From positions 682,001 through 746,000 of the forward strand of contig NZ_CP027226.1 of NCBI RefSeq assembly GCF_002998295.1: DNA of 64,000 bases. The letters run 5' to 3'. The DNA comes from Fastidiosipila sanguinis. GTDB lineage: Bacteria; Bacillota; Clostridia; Saccharofermentanales; Fastidiosipilaceae. Position numbers and translations under genes: made by a program. Positions 26,254 through 35,628 of this stretch are shown in pieces; within the stretch, counting starts at the first letter, position 1, and every line of letters begins with the position of its first letter. The notes beneath the pieces are model-generated. The model ran no database searches. It was not told where the DNA came from and worked only from the letters and a program-made list of their open reading frames with translations.

Positions 26254-27477
26254 CTACACATATTTCTGCCTAAAATAATGGTACATCGTACTCCTAATCA
26301 TACCGTTATATAATTTACGTCTTTTATCTGCTTTATGACCTGTATCTTTCTCAAAATCACACGCTGTAATAATGCTCAAGCGAACACCGGGATTAGTAAA
26401 GTTTGTTTTCGGATAAAAAACTAAATTAGCTATTCCTTGATTGATCTTAATCACTTCTGCTTCATCAGCCATTCTTTCACCATAAGGTGGATTAGCTAGA
26501 AATAAAAATTCATCATTTTTAAAGTATTTATTGAGTTTATCAATATGTAAATCATGTAGATCTAATACTCTAAAGTCTATTACCTCTCTAACGCCAGCAC
26601 GTCTAGCATTGGCCTTAGCCATACTAATACTTTTGCCATCTATGTCAGAACCAGCAAATTTAACATTGTTTGGATCAAGATCTCCTCTTGGAATTTCTCT
26701 TTCAATTGCAGTATTTTTTACTTCATTGAATATTTTATCACCTATAAAAGGCCATTTTTCCGCAGTAAAATCACGTCTAGCTCCAGGAGCTATTTGATAA
26801 GCAATCATTGCTGCTTCAATTGGAAATGTTCCAGATCCACAACAAACATCATAAACAACTTCATTGTTTTCCGGAGAATACTGACTTAGCTTAATAATTC
26901 CTGCAGCTAAAGTTTCAGAAATAGGAGCTTGGTTTCTATCTAATCTATATCCACGTTTATGTAAGCCTGCTCCAGAAGTATTAAAACTTAGACGAACATT
27001 GTTATCTATAATTTCATAAGCAATATGTAAATCCAAGAAATTTCTATCTTCTTTTAACCTAGAATTTTCCTTTAAATCTCTAGCTTCAATTAAAGAAAGA
27101 ACTATAGCTTTTTTAATTGTACTTTGAATTGCAGATGGAGCAAAAAGATTTGATTTATGTGTATTAGACCTATCAACGGTAAACGCAGCATTATCTGGAA
27201 TCCAGGTATCCCATTCTAAAGCTTTTACATTATCAAAAAGCTGATCAAAATCATTGGCTTGAAACTCAGCAACGACTAATTCTACTCTTTCTGCGCAGCG
27301 TAAATGCACATTACATAACGCCACAGCTTCAGCGATAGACTCTCTATCTTGCTTTAAACTAATCTGAACATTACCATTCCCAAGTTCTACATTTTCTTTT
27401 GCAAAACCTAGATCATATAACTCATCTCTTACAACAGATTCTAATCCAAATAATACTGGTAAATTAATTTTATACAC
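26254..27477 (-). CDS. THUMP-domain class I SAM-dependent rRNA methyltransferase (RlmL/YpsC family)
   Basis: 407 residues. The N-terminus (VLFGLESVVRDELYDLGF and a THUMP region to about residue 160) binds RNA; the C-terminal Rossmann domain has the SAM site YDVCCGSGTFPIEAAMIA and the catalytic ANPPYGERM motif of N2-guanine methyltransferases. This is the layout of the N-terminal half of E. coli RlmL and of YpsC, which act on 23S rRNA; the exact target base is not shown by sequence. Translation starts with GTG, eight bases after AGGAGATAATTT, and the canonical N-terminus supports it. It is transcribed alone between ychF (divergent) and comM. Confidence 0.92.
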   Translation of the reverse strand: MYKINLPVLFGLESVVRDELYDLGFAKENVELGNGNVQISLKQDRESIAEAVALCNVHLRCAERVELVVAEFQANDFDQLFDNVKALEWDTWIPDNAAFTVDRSNTHKSNLFAPSAIQSTIKKAIVLSLIEARDLKENSRLKEDRNFLDLHIAYEIIDNNVRLSFNTSGAGLHKRGYRLDRNQAPISETLAAGIIKLSQYSPENNEVVYDVCCGSGTFPIEAAMIAYQIAPGARRDFTAEKWPFIGDKIFNEVKNTAIEREIPRGDLDPNNVKFAGSDIDGKSISMAKANARRAGVREVIDFRVLDLHDLHIDKLNKYFKNDEFLFLANPPYGERMADEAEVIKINQGIANLVFYPKTNFTNPGVRLSIITACDFEKDTGHKADKRRKLYNGMIRSTMYHYFRQKYV

Positions 27478-27578
27478 AAATTATCTCCTAAAAACTAATG
27501 GGTTTATATTATCACAATTGAATATAACATGTATTATAATGCTCTATTATTTCATGCAATGTTAAAACATTTAAATGC

Positions 27579-27584
27579 TATAAT
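27579..27584 (+). promoter_or_regulatory. -10 box upstream of ychF
   Basis: TATAAT 77 bases before the ychF start codon. The -35 region at 17 bp (GCAATG) is poor, so this is only a candidate promoter. Confidence 0.4.
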
Positions 27585-27660
27585 AGCTGATGTTGCTCAG
27601 ACATTTGGGCAAATCTTGAATTTAATATTTAATATTTAATTTATATACGGAGGATAAACT

Positions 27661-28752
27661 ATGAACTTAGGTATAGTCGGACTACCAAATGTTGGTAAGA
27701 GTACATTATTTAATGCAATTACACAAGCTGGAGCTTTGAGTGCTAATTACCCATTTGCAACAATAGAACCTAATGTAGGTGTCGTTGATGTGCCAGACGA
27801 AAGATTAGATAAATTAAGTGAAATGTATAATACACGCAGTAGAGTGCCTGCAAAAATAGAGTTTGTTGATATCGCAGGGTTAGTTGCTGGTGCAAGTAAA
27901 GGTGAAGGTTTAGGTAATCAATTTTTAGCTAATATCAGAGAAACAGATGCAATTCTTCAAGTTGTTAGATGTTTTGAAAATGACAATATTATTAATGTTA
28001 ATGATTCTGTTAACGCTGAAAGAGATATCGATATTATTAGTACTGAATTAGTACTAGCTGATCTTGAATGGATTGAGAAACATAACGCAAAGTTAGTAAA
28101 ACAAGCCAAAGCTGATAAAACTAAGGCAGTTGAACTGGAATTCACCAAAAGATTAGAAGCTCACTTCGCTGATGGCAAATCAGCTAGAACATTTGAAGTC
28201 GCAGAGGATGAGCAAGAATTCTATAACGAATTAAGTTTACTTACAGCTAAACCTATTCTTTATGTTGCTAATATTTCAGAAGATGAAATCTCTGATTACT
28301 CAGAAAATCCTCATGTAAAAGCTGTAGCAAAACAGGCTGAAAATGAAAACTCAGCCTATATTGTCATCAGCGCAAAAATTGAAGAAGAAATATCAACCCT
28401 AGATCCTGAAGAAAAAGAAATGTTCTTATCTGAGTTAGGTTTAGAAGAATCCGGTTTAGATAAAATTATAAAATCATCTTATGATTTGCTAGGTCTCATC
28501 TCCTACTTAACTGCTGGTGAAGATGAATGTAGAGCATGGACAATAACAAAAGGAACAAAAGCACCACAAGCTGCTGGTAAAATCCATACTGACTTTGAGC
28601 GTGGTTTTATCCGTGCTGAAGTAGTTGAGTCTTCACACTTAATTGAAGAAGGTTCCATGGCTGCATGTAGTGCCAAAGGGCTAGTTAGATCAGAAGGAAA
28701 AGAATATGTTGTAAAGGATGGAGATGTCATTCTATTCCGATTCAATGTTTAA
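27661..28752 (+). CDS. ychF: ribosome-binding ATPase YchF (Obg family)
   Basis: 363 residues, full length. YchF belongs to the Obg GTPase group but prefers ATP, binds the 70S ribosome and takes part in stress responses. It has the P-loop GLPNVGKSTLFNAIT (residues 6-20), switch region NYPFATIEPNVGVV, G3 FVDIAGLVAGASKGEGLGNQFL, a coiled-coil insert in the middle and a C-terminal TGS domain (RAWTITKGTKAPQAAGKIHTDFERGFIRAEVV). The ATG follows GGAGG by seven bases. It is a single-gene unit on the plus strand with its own terminator. Confidence 0.98.
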   Translation: MNLGIVGLPNVGKSTLFNAITQAGALSANYPFATIEPNVGVVDVPDERLDKLSEMYNTRSRVPAKIEFVDIAGLVAGASKGEGLGNQFLANIRETDAILQVVRCFENDNIINVNDSVNAERDIDIISTELVLADLEWIEKHNAKLVKQAKADKTKAVELEFTKRLEAHFADGKSARTFEVAEDEQEFYNELSLLTAKPILYVANISEDEISDYSENPHVKAVAKQAENENSAYIVISAKIEEEISTLDPEEKEMFLSELGLEESGLDKIIKSSYDLLGLISYLTAGEDECRAWTITKGTKAPQAAGKIHTDFERGFIRAEVVESSHLIEEGSMAACSAKGLVRSEGKEYVVKDGDVILFRFNV

Positions 28753-28780
28753 TTTCTCTTACTTTTTCAAGACAAAGATT

Positions 28781-28811
28781 AAGGTCATCTCAGTGATGGC
28801 CTTTTAATTTT
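28781..28811 (+). terminator. intrinsic terminator of ychF
   Basis: Stem AAGGTCATC/GATGGCCTT (one G-U pair) with a five-base loop and a TTAATTTT tail. The gene on the other side, coaE, converges on it. Confidence 0.82.
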
Positions 28812-28832
28812 CAATCTTTAATTTCCTTTACT

Positions 28833-29528
28833 TTAATCATCTAAATTATTTGAATTATCTATTTCATTTAAATTTTCAGTATTTTCTCTTTCCAGGCTAT
28901 TGCAGTAATCGTAATCCAAGGAAAGATCTATACCTCTTGAAATAAGCTCTGATTTGATAAGCTCTATTACTTTAGTTTCTAGACTTCTGATATCACCATT
29001 ATTTTCAATGACTATATCGCCCAAACTTGCATATTCTTCCTGAGATAACTGAATACTAATTCTACGAATGGCATCATCGCGATGTATTCCTCTTTTCTCT
29101 AATCGCTCAATTCTTAATTCATCATCGGAGCTTACAATCCACACTTGATCACACTTGTCTAGGAAACCCTCTTTGGCTGGTACAGGAACATCCATAGCAA
29201 CAGCTTTGACTTTTGCTTCTTTGAGCAATCTACGCTTATAATCCATTTCACTAAAAACTTTTCTATGAACTATTAAGCTTAATAAGTCCAAGCTTTTACT
29301 ATCTTTAAAAACTATATCCGCCATTTTAGCTCTATCTAGTGCGCCATTTTCGTCTATAAATTCAGGGCCAAAAATATCTATAATATCAGATAATGCTGAA
29401 CCCCCAGCTTTTGTTACTTCATGAGAAATTTTATCCGCATCTAAAACTTCCAAGCCATGAGCTCTCAATATGTCAGCGACTGTGCTTTTACCACTACCTA
29501 TTCCACCACTAATACCTAAAACAAACAT
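28833..29528 (-). CDS. coaE: dephospho-CoA kinase
   Basis: 231 residues. CoaE phosphorylates the ribose of dephospho-CoA, the last step of coenzyme A synthesis. The P-loop GISGGIGSGKST is at residues 4-15, followed by VLDADKISHEV, VFKDSKSLDLLSLIVHRKVF, AVAMDVPVPAKEGF and DQVWIVSSDDELRIERLEKRG. In most CoaE proteins the AxDVPLLxE motif has Leu-Leu; here it is DVPVPAKEG, a slight variation. The C-terminal 35 residues are a polar extension with repeated Asn. It follows polA by 21 bases, the common polA-coaE order. Confidence 0.95.
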   Translation of the reverse strand: MFVLGISGGIGSGKSTVADILRAHGLEVLDADKISHEVTKAGGSALSDIIDIFGPEFIDENGALDRAKMADIVFKDSKSLDLLSLIVHRKVFSEMDYKRRLLKEAKVKAVAMDVPVPAKEGFLDKCDQVWIVSSDDELRIERLEKRGIHRDDAIRRISIQLSQEEYASLGDIVIENNGDIRSLETKVIELIKSELISRGIDLSLDYDYCNSLERENTENLNEIDNSNNLDD

Positions 29529-29549
29529 AATTATCCTTCTTCTTGGTTT

Positions 29550-32168
29550 TTAATCTTTACTCTCATACCAGTTTTCACCAATTTGAACATCGGCTTTTAA
29601 AGGAACTTTAAAATCAACAACAGACTCTAATACTTCTTTAACTAATTTTTGGCAAGATTCTACATCTTCCTCTTTTACTTCTATGAGCACTTCGTCATGG
29701 ACTTGAATTAAAATTTCGGCATCTAAATCAGCTTCTTCTATAGCTGATGATAAATTAATCATAGCCAGTTTCATAATATCAGCTGCAGTTCCTTGTATAG
29801 GAGCATTCATCGCTGCTCTTTCACCAAATTTACGTTTATTAAAGTTTTTCTCTTTGAGCTCTGGAATGTAACGTCTACGTGAGAAATATGTCTCAACATA
29901 ACCATTCTCATATGCAAAATCAATTAAACTTTGCATGTAAGGCTTAACTTCACTAAACAATTCATAATAAGCATCAATATACTCATTAGCCGCTTTCACA
30001 GATATTTTTAAATCTTTGGACAAGCTAAATGCTGAAATCCCATAAATAATACTAAAATTAACAGTTTTAGCCATTGATCTTTGCAAGTGGGTTACTTGTT
30101 CTGCTGGAATATTAAATATATTGGCTGCAGTTTCGGTATGAATATCTTTATCATTTTTGAAATAATTTAATAAAGTTTCATCACCAGATAATTCAGCCAA
30201 TAATCGTAACTCTATTTGGCTATAGTCAGCATCTATAAATTTATAACCTGGTTTAGGGACAAAAGCTTTCCTAATTTTCCTACCCTCTTCATCTCTGGTA
30301 GGAATATTTTGCAGGTTAGGATTAGAACTGCTTAATCTACCAGTTGTAGTTAACTTCTGGTGAAAAATAGAATGAATTCTACCATCTTCAGCAATTTCTT
30401 TTAACAAACCATCAGTGAATGTTGATTGTAACTTAGTAACTTTTCTATAATTTAATACATCGCTTACTATAGGGTTAGCTACTGCTAAATCTTCTAACAC
30501 ATCAGCTGCTGTAGAATAAGCACCACTTGGAGTTTTCTTACTGCTTACTATACCCATTTTCTCATATAGAACTTCAGCCAATTGTTTAGATGAATTTATA
30601 TTGAATTTATAATTCGCTTCAGCATAAATTTTTTCGGCAAGCCCTTCTGCTGTTTTTTCAAACTCATCACCAAGTTTTCTTAGAATATCTGCTTCGACTT
30701 TTACACCAAGCACTTCCATTCTGGCTAGAACTGATATTAATGGGAACTCAATCTTTTCTGCTAACTCAATAAGATTTTTCTCATTGCAATCTTTGTTTAA
30801 ATTCTCATATAACTCTAGGCTTTCTGAAGCTAGACTTACGATATCTAAAGTTGATTTATCTAGTTTTAATTTATCAAGTTTAGATTCTACAACATTGCCA
30901 AGTAATATTTCCCTATTCATAACTGTAGAGAAAATCTCGCTTTCACTTTTACCATCAACTTCATAATTTAATAAATAGGCTAAAATGGATAAATCTACAA
31001 TCTTATTTGATAAGAACACATTGAATTCTTTAAATATTTTTTTCCAATCATAAGTTACTAATAAAGTGTCATGATTCGCAAAGCTTAAAATTAGATCTCG
31101 AACTTCATCTTTTAATAAAGACGCTACAAAAACACTATCAACAGAATTATTTAAACTTACAGTATAGGTCTCACTATTCTTGTTTTTCACTAGATTTAAT
31201 ATCGCAAAATCTTTATTCTTAAATTGCTCTAACAATTGATCTTGGCTTAGTTCAAAAACTCTAACATCCTGTCTTGTAAGATCAATCTTTGACTGAACAA
31301 TATCCTTTAAATTGAATTTACTAACCAAAGAGGAAAAACCTAGTTTAATAAAAATATCACTTAACTCTTCTTTGTTTGGATTTTGCTTGATAATATGATC
31401 TAGATCACAATCGATTTCTACATCTCTATCAATTTTCGCTAAATCATAAGATAAATATGCAACTTCTTTTCCACTATCTAATTTTTTTTGATTTGAGCCT
31501 TTTATAGATTCTAAATTAATATATATTTCGTCAAGACTAGGGTACTCCTGCAACAATTTAATTGCAGTTTTTTCACCAATACCTTTAACACCAGGAATAT
31601 TATCAGAACTATCTCCCATAAGAGCTTTCATGTCAACAATTTGACTTACTTCAATTCCATAATCTTCTTTGACTTTTTCAGGTGTATATATGGTAGTTTT
31701 ACCTCTTTGACCAGGGTAAATTTGACTAATATTATCGCTCAATAATTGTAAGTCATCTCTATCGCCACTTAGTATATAAACATGATTGTTCTCATCCGCA
31801 AATTTAAGAGACAAAGTACCAATTAAATCATCAGCTTCATACCCTGACTTAGAAATAACCTTAATATTCATTGCTTCTAGAATTTTAGTAATCAGTGGCA
31901 TTTGTACAATTAAATCATCCGGCATTTGGCTACGATTAGCCTTGTATGCAGCGTAAGCCCCCGTCCTAAATGTAGGATCTGAAGTATCAAATAAAACAGC
32001 AATATGAGTAGGCTCTACTTGATCTATAAACCTTAATAGCATATTTATAAAAGTATATACTGCTCCTGTAGGAGTCCCATCTGGAGCGGTTAACTGTCCA
32101 GATCTAGCTTGTCCATAAAATGCTCTATATGCTATTGAGTGTCCATCTACTAATAAAATTTTGTTCAT
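29550..32168 (-). CDS. polA: DNA polymerase I
   Basis: 872 residues. Pol I fills gaps and removes RNA primers. The N-terminal 5'-3' exonuclease (about 1-290) has LLVDGHSIAYRAFYG, YEADDLIGTL and the helix-hairpin-helix IPGVKGIGEKTAIKLL. The polymerase domain has motif A DADYSQIELRLLAELSG, motif B RSMAKTVNFSIIYGISAFSL and motif C IQVHDEVLIEV. The middle region (about 300-470) occupies the place of the proofreading exonuclease but the acidic exo motifs are not visible (the position of DxE reads FAILNLVK), as in Bacillus Pol I. The ribosome binding site is weak. coaE follows. Confidence 0.98.
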   Translation of the reverse strand: MNKILLVDGHSIAYRAFYGQARSGQLTAPDGTPTGAVYTFINMLLRFIDQVEPTHIAVLFDTSDPTFRTGAYAAYKANRSQMPDDLIVQMPLITKILEAMNIKVISKSGYEADDLIGTLSLKFADENNHVYILSGDRDDLQLLSDNISQIYPGQRGKTTIYTPEKVKEDYGIEVSQIVDMKALMGDSSDNIPGVKGIGEKTAIKLLQEYPSLDEIYINLESIKGSNQKKLDSGKEVAYLSYDLAKIDRDVEIDCDLDHIIKQNPNKEELSDIFIKLGFSSLVSKFNLKDIVQSKIDLTRQDVRVFELSQDQLLEQFKNKDFAILNLVKNKNSETYTVSLNNSVDSVFVASLLKDEVRDLILSFANHDTLLVTYDWKKIFKEFNVFLSNKIVDLSILAYLLNYEVDGKSESEIFSTVMNREILLGNVVESKLDKLKLDKSTLDIVSLASESLELYENLNKDCNEKNLIELAEKIEFPLISVLARMEVLGVKVEADILRKLGDEFEKTAEGLAEKIYAEANYKFNINSSKQLAEVLYEKMGIVSSKKTPSGAYSTAADVLEDLAVANPIVSDVLNYRKVTKLQSTFTDGLLKEIAEDGRIHSIFHQKLTTTGRLSSSNPNLQNIPTRDEEGRKIRKAFVPKPGYKFIDADYSQIELRLLAELSGDETLLNYFKNDKDIHTETAANIFNIPAEQVTHLQRSMAKTVNFSIIYGISAFSLSKDLKISVKAANEYIDAYYELFSEVKPYMQSLIDFAYENGYVETYFSRRRYIPELKEKNFNKRKFGERAAMNAPIQGTAADIMKLAMINLSSAIEEADLDAEILIQVHDEVLIEVKEEDVESCQKLVKEVLESVVDFKVPLKADVQIGENWYESKD

Positions 32169-32212
32169 GTTTGCCTACTTTCTCTTAATAATTCTTAATT
32201 TCTTCAACAAAT

Positions 32213-32229
32213 AAAAAAAGCTGTAGCTT
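32213..32229 (-). terminator. weak terminator before polA
   Basis: A four- to five-bp stem (AAGC/GCTT) with a seven-base T run on the minus strand (32213-32219). The stem is short, so termination would be partial at best. Confidence 0.35.
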
Positions 32230-32232
32230 AAA

Positions 32233-33006
32233 TTAAATATCTTTTAATTTCGTAAAATACTCAGCAAATTCTATCCAAGGTCCTTCCGGTTTAGGTAAAC
32301 TAATAAAAGTCATATCCTCTTTCTTAATTGGATGTTCTAAGCTTAGTTTATATGCCCAAAGCCCTAAGAAAAAAGGTGGTAAGTTTAAGTCATGACTTGC
32401 ACCATATTTATAATCACCTAAAATCTTCTCGCCTCTACTAGCTAACTGGACTCTTATTTGATGACTTCTTCCAGTAATAAGTTTATTTTCACGCAAAATT
32501 ATTTCTCTATTATTTAATTTGGATTTAGCCAAAAATCTTGTATAAAGTTCTGCCTTTTTTGAATTTTTAGATTTATTTTTATTATCAATTAGATTCATAT
32601 TTAACTCACGATTTTTATCCAAGAAATCTTCCAACTTTAACCATCCCTGTGAATCAATTGGGAGTGTATCGTTTTTATTTGTTTTTTCTGTCATTGTTAG
32701 ATAATGTTTTTGCCAACTATGATTTCTAATCTGTTCATTCAACCTTTTAGCTGCTTTAGATGTTTTAGCAAAACACATTACTCCACCAGTGTTTCTATCT
32801 AATCTATGCACTAAACCTAAGTAAACATTGAAAGGCTTCTTGTCACGTTTTTTTATAAATTCTTTTGCAAGTGTAAGAATATCTTGATCCCCACTAGAGT
32901 CTTCTTGTGACAAAACACCTGCAGGTTTGGTAATAACTAATAAATGGTTATCTTCATAAATAATTAAACTTTCGAAATCTTCCAATTCAGCCTGCCTTTC
33001 TAACAA
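32233..33006 (-). CDS. RluA-family pseudouridine synthase
   Basis: About 257 residues. It isomerises uridine to pseudouridine in rRNA or tRNA. The catalytic aspartate lies in LVHRLDRNTGGVMCFAKT and the other family blocks are VITKPAGVLSQ, ITGRSHQIRVQLASRG and GDYKYGA. No S4 domain is present, so it is of the short RluA/RluC-like class; the target base is unknown. The frame begins at a TTG (33006) without a clear ribosome binding site; a second TTG at 32985, five bases after AAAGGCAGG, is an equally good start. It follows an RsuA-type synthase gene and precedes polA. Confidence 0.92.
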   Translation of the reverse strand: MLERQAELEDFESLIIYEDNHLLVITKPAGVLSQEDSSGDQDILTLAKEFIKKRDKKPFNVYLGLVHRLDRNTGGVMCFAKTSKAAKRLNEQIRNHSWQKHYLTMTEKTNKNDTLPIDSQGWLKLEDFLDKNRELNMNLIDNKNKSKNSKKAELYTRFLAKSKLNNREIILRENKLITGRSHQIRVQLASRGEKILGDYKYGASHDLNLPPFFLGLWAYKLSLEHPIKKEDMTFISLPKPEGPWIEFAEYFTKLKDI

Positions 33007-33020
33007 CAGTCATACCAAAA

Positions 33021-33728
33021 TTACAACAGTGAAAGTAACTGTTTAAGTTCCTTCTTTTTGATATATCTCCACTCACCTGTTTTTAAATTACCTAGATCAA
33101 TATTCATAATTCTTAGTCGTTTAAGCTCTATAACATTATACCCCAAGCTTTCACACATTCTTCTAATTTGTCTGTTCAGACCTTGAGTAATAGTTAATTT
33201 AAATTCATTTTCATTTACTTGAACAAATTTAGCTGGTTTAGTAACTTGATTCAGTATATAAACTCCAGATTCCATCTTTTCTTTAAATTCAGGATTAATC
33301 TTTTTATCAACTTTAACCAAATATTCTTTTTCTTTATTTTGAGAACTACGCATCATCTTATTAACGATTGATCCATCATTAGTTAATAAAATTAGCCCTT
33401 CAGAATCTTTATCTAAGCGTCCTACTGGGAAAATTCTCTCAGGATAATTAATATAATCAATAATATTTTTGCCTTCTTTTTTTGAACTTGTGCACACAAT
33501 ACCCTTAGGTTTATTAAAAGCTATATAAATATTATCTATATCATTGTTTGAAATATTCTTCCCATTAACTACAACTTCATCATTAGTAGAAATTCTGTCG
33601 CCAAGTCCCGCAATCTTGCCATTAACTTTCACCTGACCTGTTTCTATAAGTTTATCAGCTTCTCTCCTTGAACATACCCCTTGGGATGCTATATATTTAT
33701 TTAATCTAATTAACTTATCTTCACTCAT
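33021..33728 (-). CDS. RsuA/RluB-family pseudouridine synthase with S4 domain
   Basis: 235 residues. An N-terminal S4 RNA-binding domain (IRLNKYIASQGVCSRREADKLIETGQVKVNG) precedes the RsuA-type catalytic domain with the aspartate motif FPVGRLDKDSEGLILLTNDG, VCTSSKKEGK at the front and ITQGLNRQIRRMCESLGYNV near the end. RluB, RluE and RluF cannot be told apart by eye; RluB and RluF modify 23S rRNA. The start overlaps the end of the histidine kinase gene by eight bases, implying cotranslation with the two-component system, and another synthase gene follows after 14 bases. Confidence 0.94.
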   Translation of the reverse strand: MSEDKLIRLNKYIASQGVCSRREADKLIETGQVKVNGKIAGLGDRISTNDEVVVNGKNISNNDIDNIYIAFNKPKGIVCTSSKKEGKNIIDYINYPERIFPVGRLDKDSEGLILLTNDGSIVNKMMRSSQNKEKEYLVKVDKKINPEFKEKMESGVYILNQVTKPAKFVQVNENEFKLTITQGLNRQIRRMCESLGYNVIELKRLRIMNIDLGNLKTGEWRYIKKKELKQLLSLL

Positions 33729-35583
33729 TTACTTCGTCCTCCAAGTCATAAGTTCTTAAGGTCACATAGAAGCTACTACCTTCTCCTACTTTGCTCTCTA
33801 CCCAAATTCTCTCACCCATTATCTCGAGCAATTCTTTGGCAATTGATAAACCTAGTCCAGTACCTTCGCTTCTGCCCCTAGATTTATTACTCTTATAAAA
33901 TCTACTAAATATATGATTAATATCAGTTTCAGATATACCACTACCATTATCAGAAATCTTCATAACTATAGAATTTGCTTTTTTCTTATCATCGATAAAA
34001 TCAATACTTATTCGGCCAAACTCTTTAGTATATTTCATTGCATTATCTAGAATTATAACAATAACTTGTTCCAATCTGTCCTTGTTTACATAGACATCAG
34101 GTAAAACTACACTCTTCTTAGGAATATTAAAATCTATGCCTTTGTTAAGCATTTGAATTTCATATTTATATTTAATCTCTAATAATAATTCATGAAGATT
34201 AATTCTCTCAGGCTCAAAGTTTAATTGACCACTTTGTAAGCCGGACAATGCTAACATGTCATCTATTAATCTGCTAAGACGCATAGTTTCTTCTAGGATT
34301 ATTTTATAATATTTAGTCTTAACCACTTTATCTTGTACTAAACCATCATTTATAGGCTCTATTAATCCTCTAATTGCTGTTAAAGGTGTTCTGAGTTCAT
34401 GAGAAACATTAGATATATATTCTTTTCTTGTTTTTTCCAGAGCTTCAATTTCACTAATATCTCTAAATAGAGCAACTGCACCATTACTTTCAATATTTTC
34501 ACCAATCATTCCATCTAATTGAATTTGAATAACTTTATCTCGATGCTGTACTTTATGCACTCTACTTGTTCCAGATCTAATAACTTGTATAATATCTTCT
34601 TCTAGTGAGCAATCCTTAATGATTTTTTTCATTGCTTCTACATCGCTAAAGTTCTCAAGATTAAAAAGTTCGAACAATGCAGGATTAATATGCATTAATT
34701 TCATATCAGCATCTACTGCTAAAATTCCTTCACTCAAAGAGTTAATAAGTTTTTGCAGTCTATTTTTTTCATCATCTAGTTTCGACAAAGTTTCATCAAG
34801 ATCGTCAGCTAACTCATTGATAGCTGTTGCCAATTCACCAACCTCATCCATTGTTTTTACTTTTACCCTATTGGAATAATCACCTTTACTCATAGCATAT
34901 GCTATATCTCTGGTCGTTATTAAAGGTTGAATTAATTTCCTGAGTAAATATAAAAGTGGAAATAAAATTAATAAGAATGTTAATGAGCTTGCTAAAATAA
35001 GTGATAAGTTAAGACTGGTTAATTGATTATCTGAATTGCTTAAATCAGTAATAATATAGACAGAGCCAATAGTTACGCTAGCTTTACTATAACTATCTAT
35101 GGCAACTATGGGGTATCCGACAAATAGATTTTTATTCTTATTTGTACCTATTTCTTTAATGAAAGATGTTATCTTCTGACTCATTATCTCTACGTTGTAT
35201 TCTTCGATAGAGGCTTTGGCATCTGTTATATAATTAGCAGGTAGATTATTAATATCTGAAGTATAGTTTATATCAAAATAATTCTCTCTATACATATAAA
35301 CTATAATAACCGAGTCCAAAAGATTACTTGCGTTATCCATGAATTTATCGTAAGTAACTTGATCTATTTCGCCCGCATAACGAGTAGCATTTATTTCAGC
35401 GAGATAGGCAGCATTCTTTTTATTTTCGTTTGTCGTATTTTGAGTATAAATTATGCTTGCAGTATATGAGAAAATTCCTAAAGTAATTAAGGCAGTTAAA
35501 ATTAACGCTAGCATCAAAGCTAACACAATTTTACTAGCAAAATCACTATTATAAAAACGTTTCCTAAAGTTTATCTTCCTCAT
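33721..35583 (-). CDS. membrane sensor histidine kinase (PhoR/WalK-like)
   Basis: 620 residues. Order: membrane helix at about 19-44, an extracytoplasmic sensor domain (45-188), second helix at about 192-214, a HAMP linker (215-270), a PAS-like domain (275-375), HisKA with the phospho-acceptor His395 in SNVSHELRTPLTAIRGL, and an HATPase_c domain with N box ILDNAMKYT, G1 ISDNGSGISETD and G2 GTGLGLSIAKELL. This layout matches the PhoR, VicK and WalK kinases of Bacillota. It is encoded 45 bases after the OmpR-type regulator. Nearby phosphate and magnesium transporter genes suggest PhoR, but the input signal is not shown by sequence. Confidence 0.95.
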   Translation of the reverse strand: MRKINFRKRFYNSDFASKIVLALMLALILTALITLGIFSYTASIIYTQNTTNENKKNAAYLAEINATRYAGEIDQVTYDKFMDNASNLLDSVIIVYMYRENYFDINYTSDINNLPANYITDAKASIEEYNVEIMSQKITSFIKEIGTNKNKNLFVGYPIVAIDSYSKASVTIGSVYIITDLSNSDNQLTSLNLSLILASSLTFLLILFPLLYLLRKLIQPLITTRDIAYAMSKGDYSNRVKVKTMDEVGELATAINELADDLDETLSKLDDEKNRLQKLINSLSEGILAVDADMKLMHINPALFELFNLENFSDVEAMKKIIKDCSLEEDIIQVIRSGTSRVHKVQHRDKVIQIQLDGMIGENIESNGAVALFRDISEIEALEKTRKEYISNVSHELRTPLTAIRGLIEPINDGLVQDKVVKTKYYKIILEETMRLSRLIDDMLALSGLQSGQLNFEPERINLHELLLEIKYKYEIQMLNKGIDFNIPKKSVVLPDVYVNKDRLEQVIVIILDNAMKYTKEFGRISIDFIDDKKKANSIVMKISDNGSGISETDINHIFSRFYKSNKSRGRSEGTGLGLSIAKELLEIMGERIWVESKVGEGSSFYVTLRTYDLEDEVNE

Positions 35584-35628
35584 ATTATCTTGTATTCTCT
35601 AAGCTTAGCTGAAATTCATAAAGTTAGT

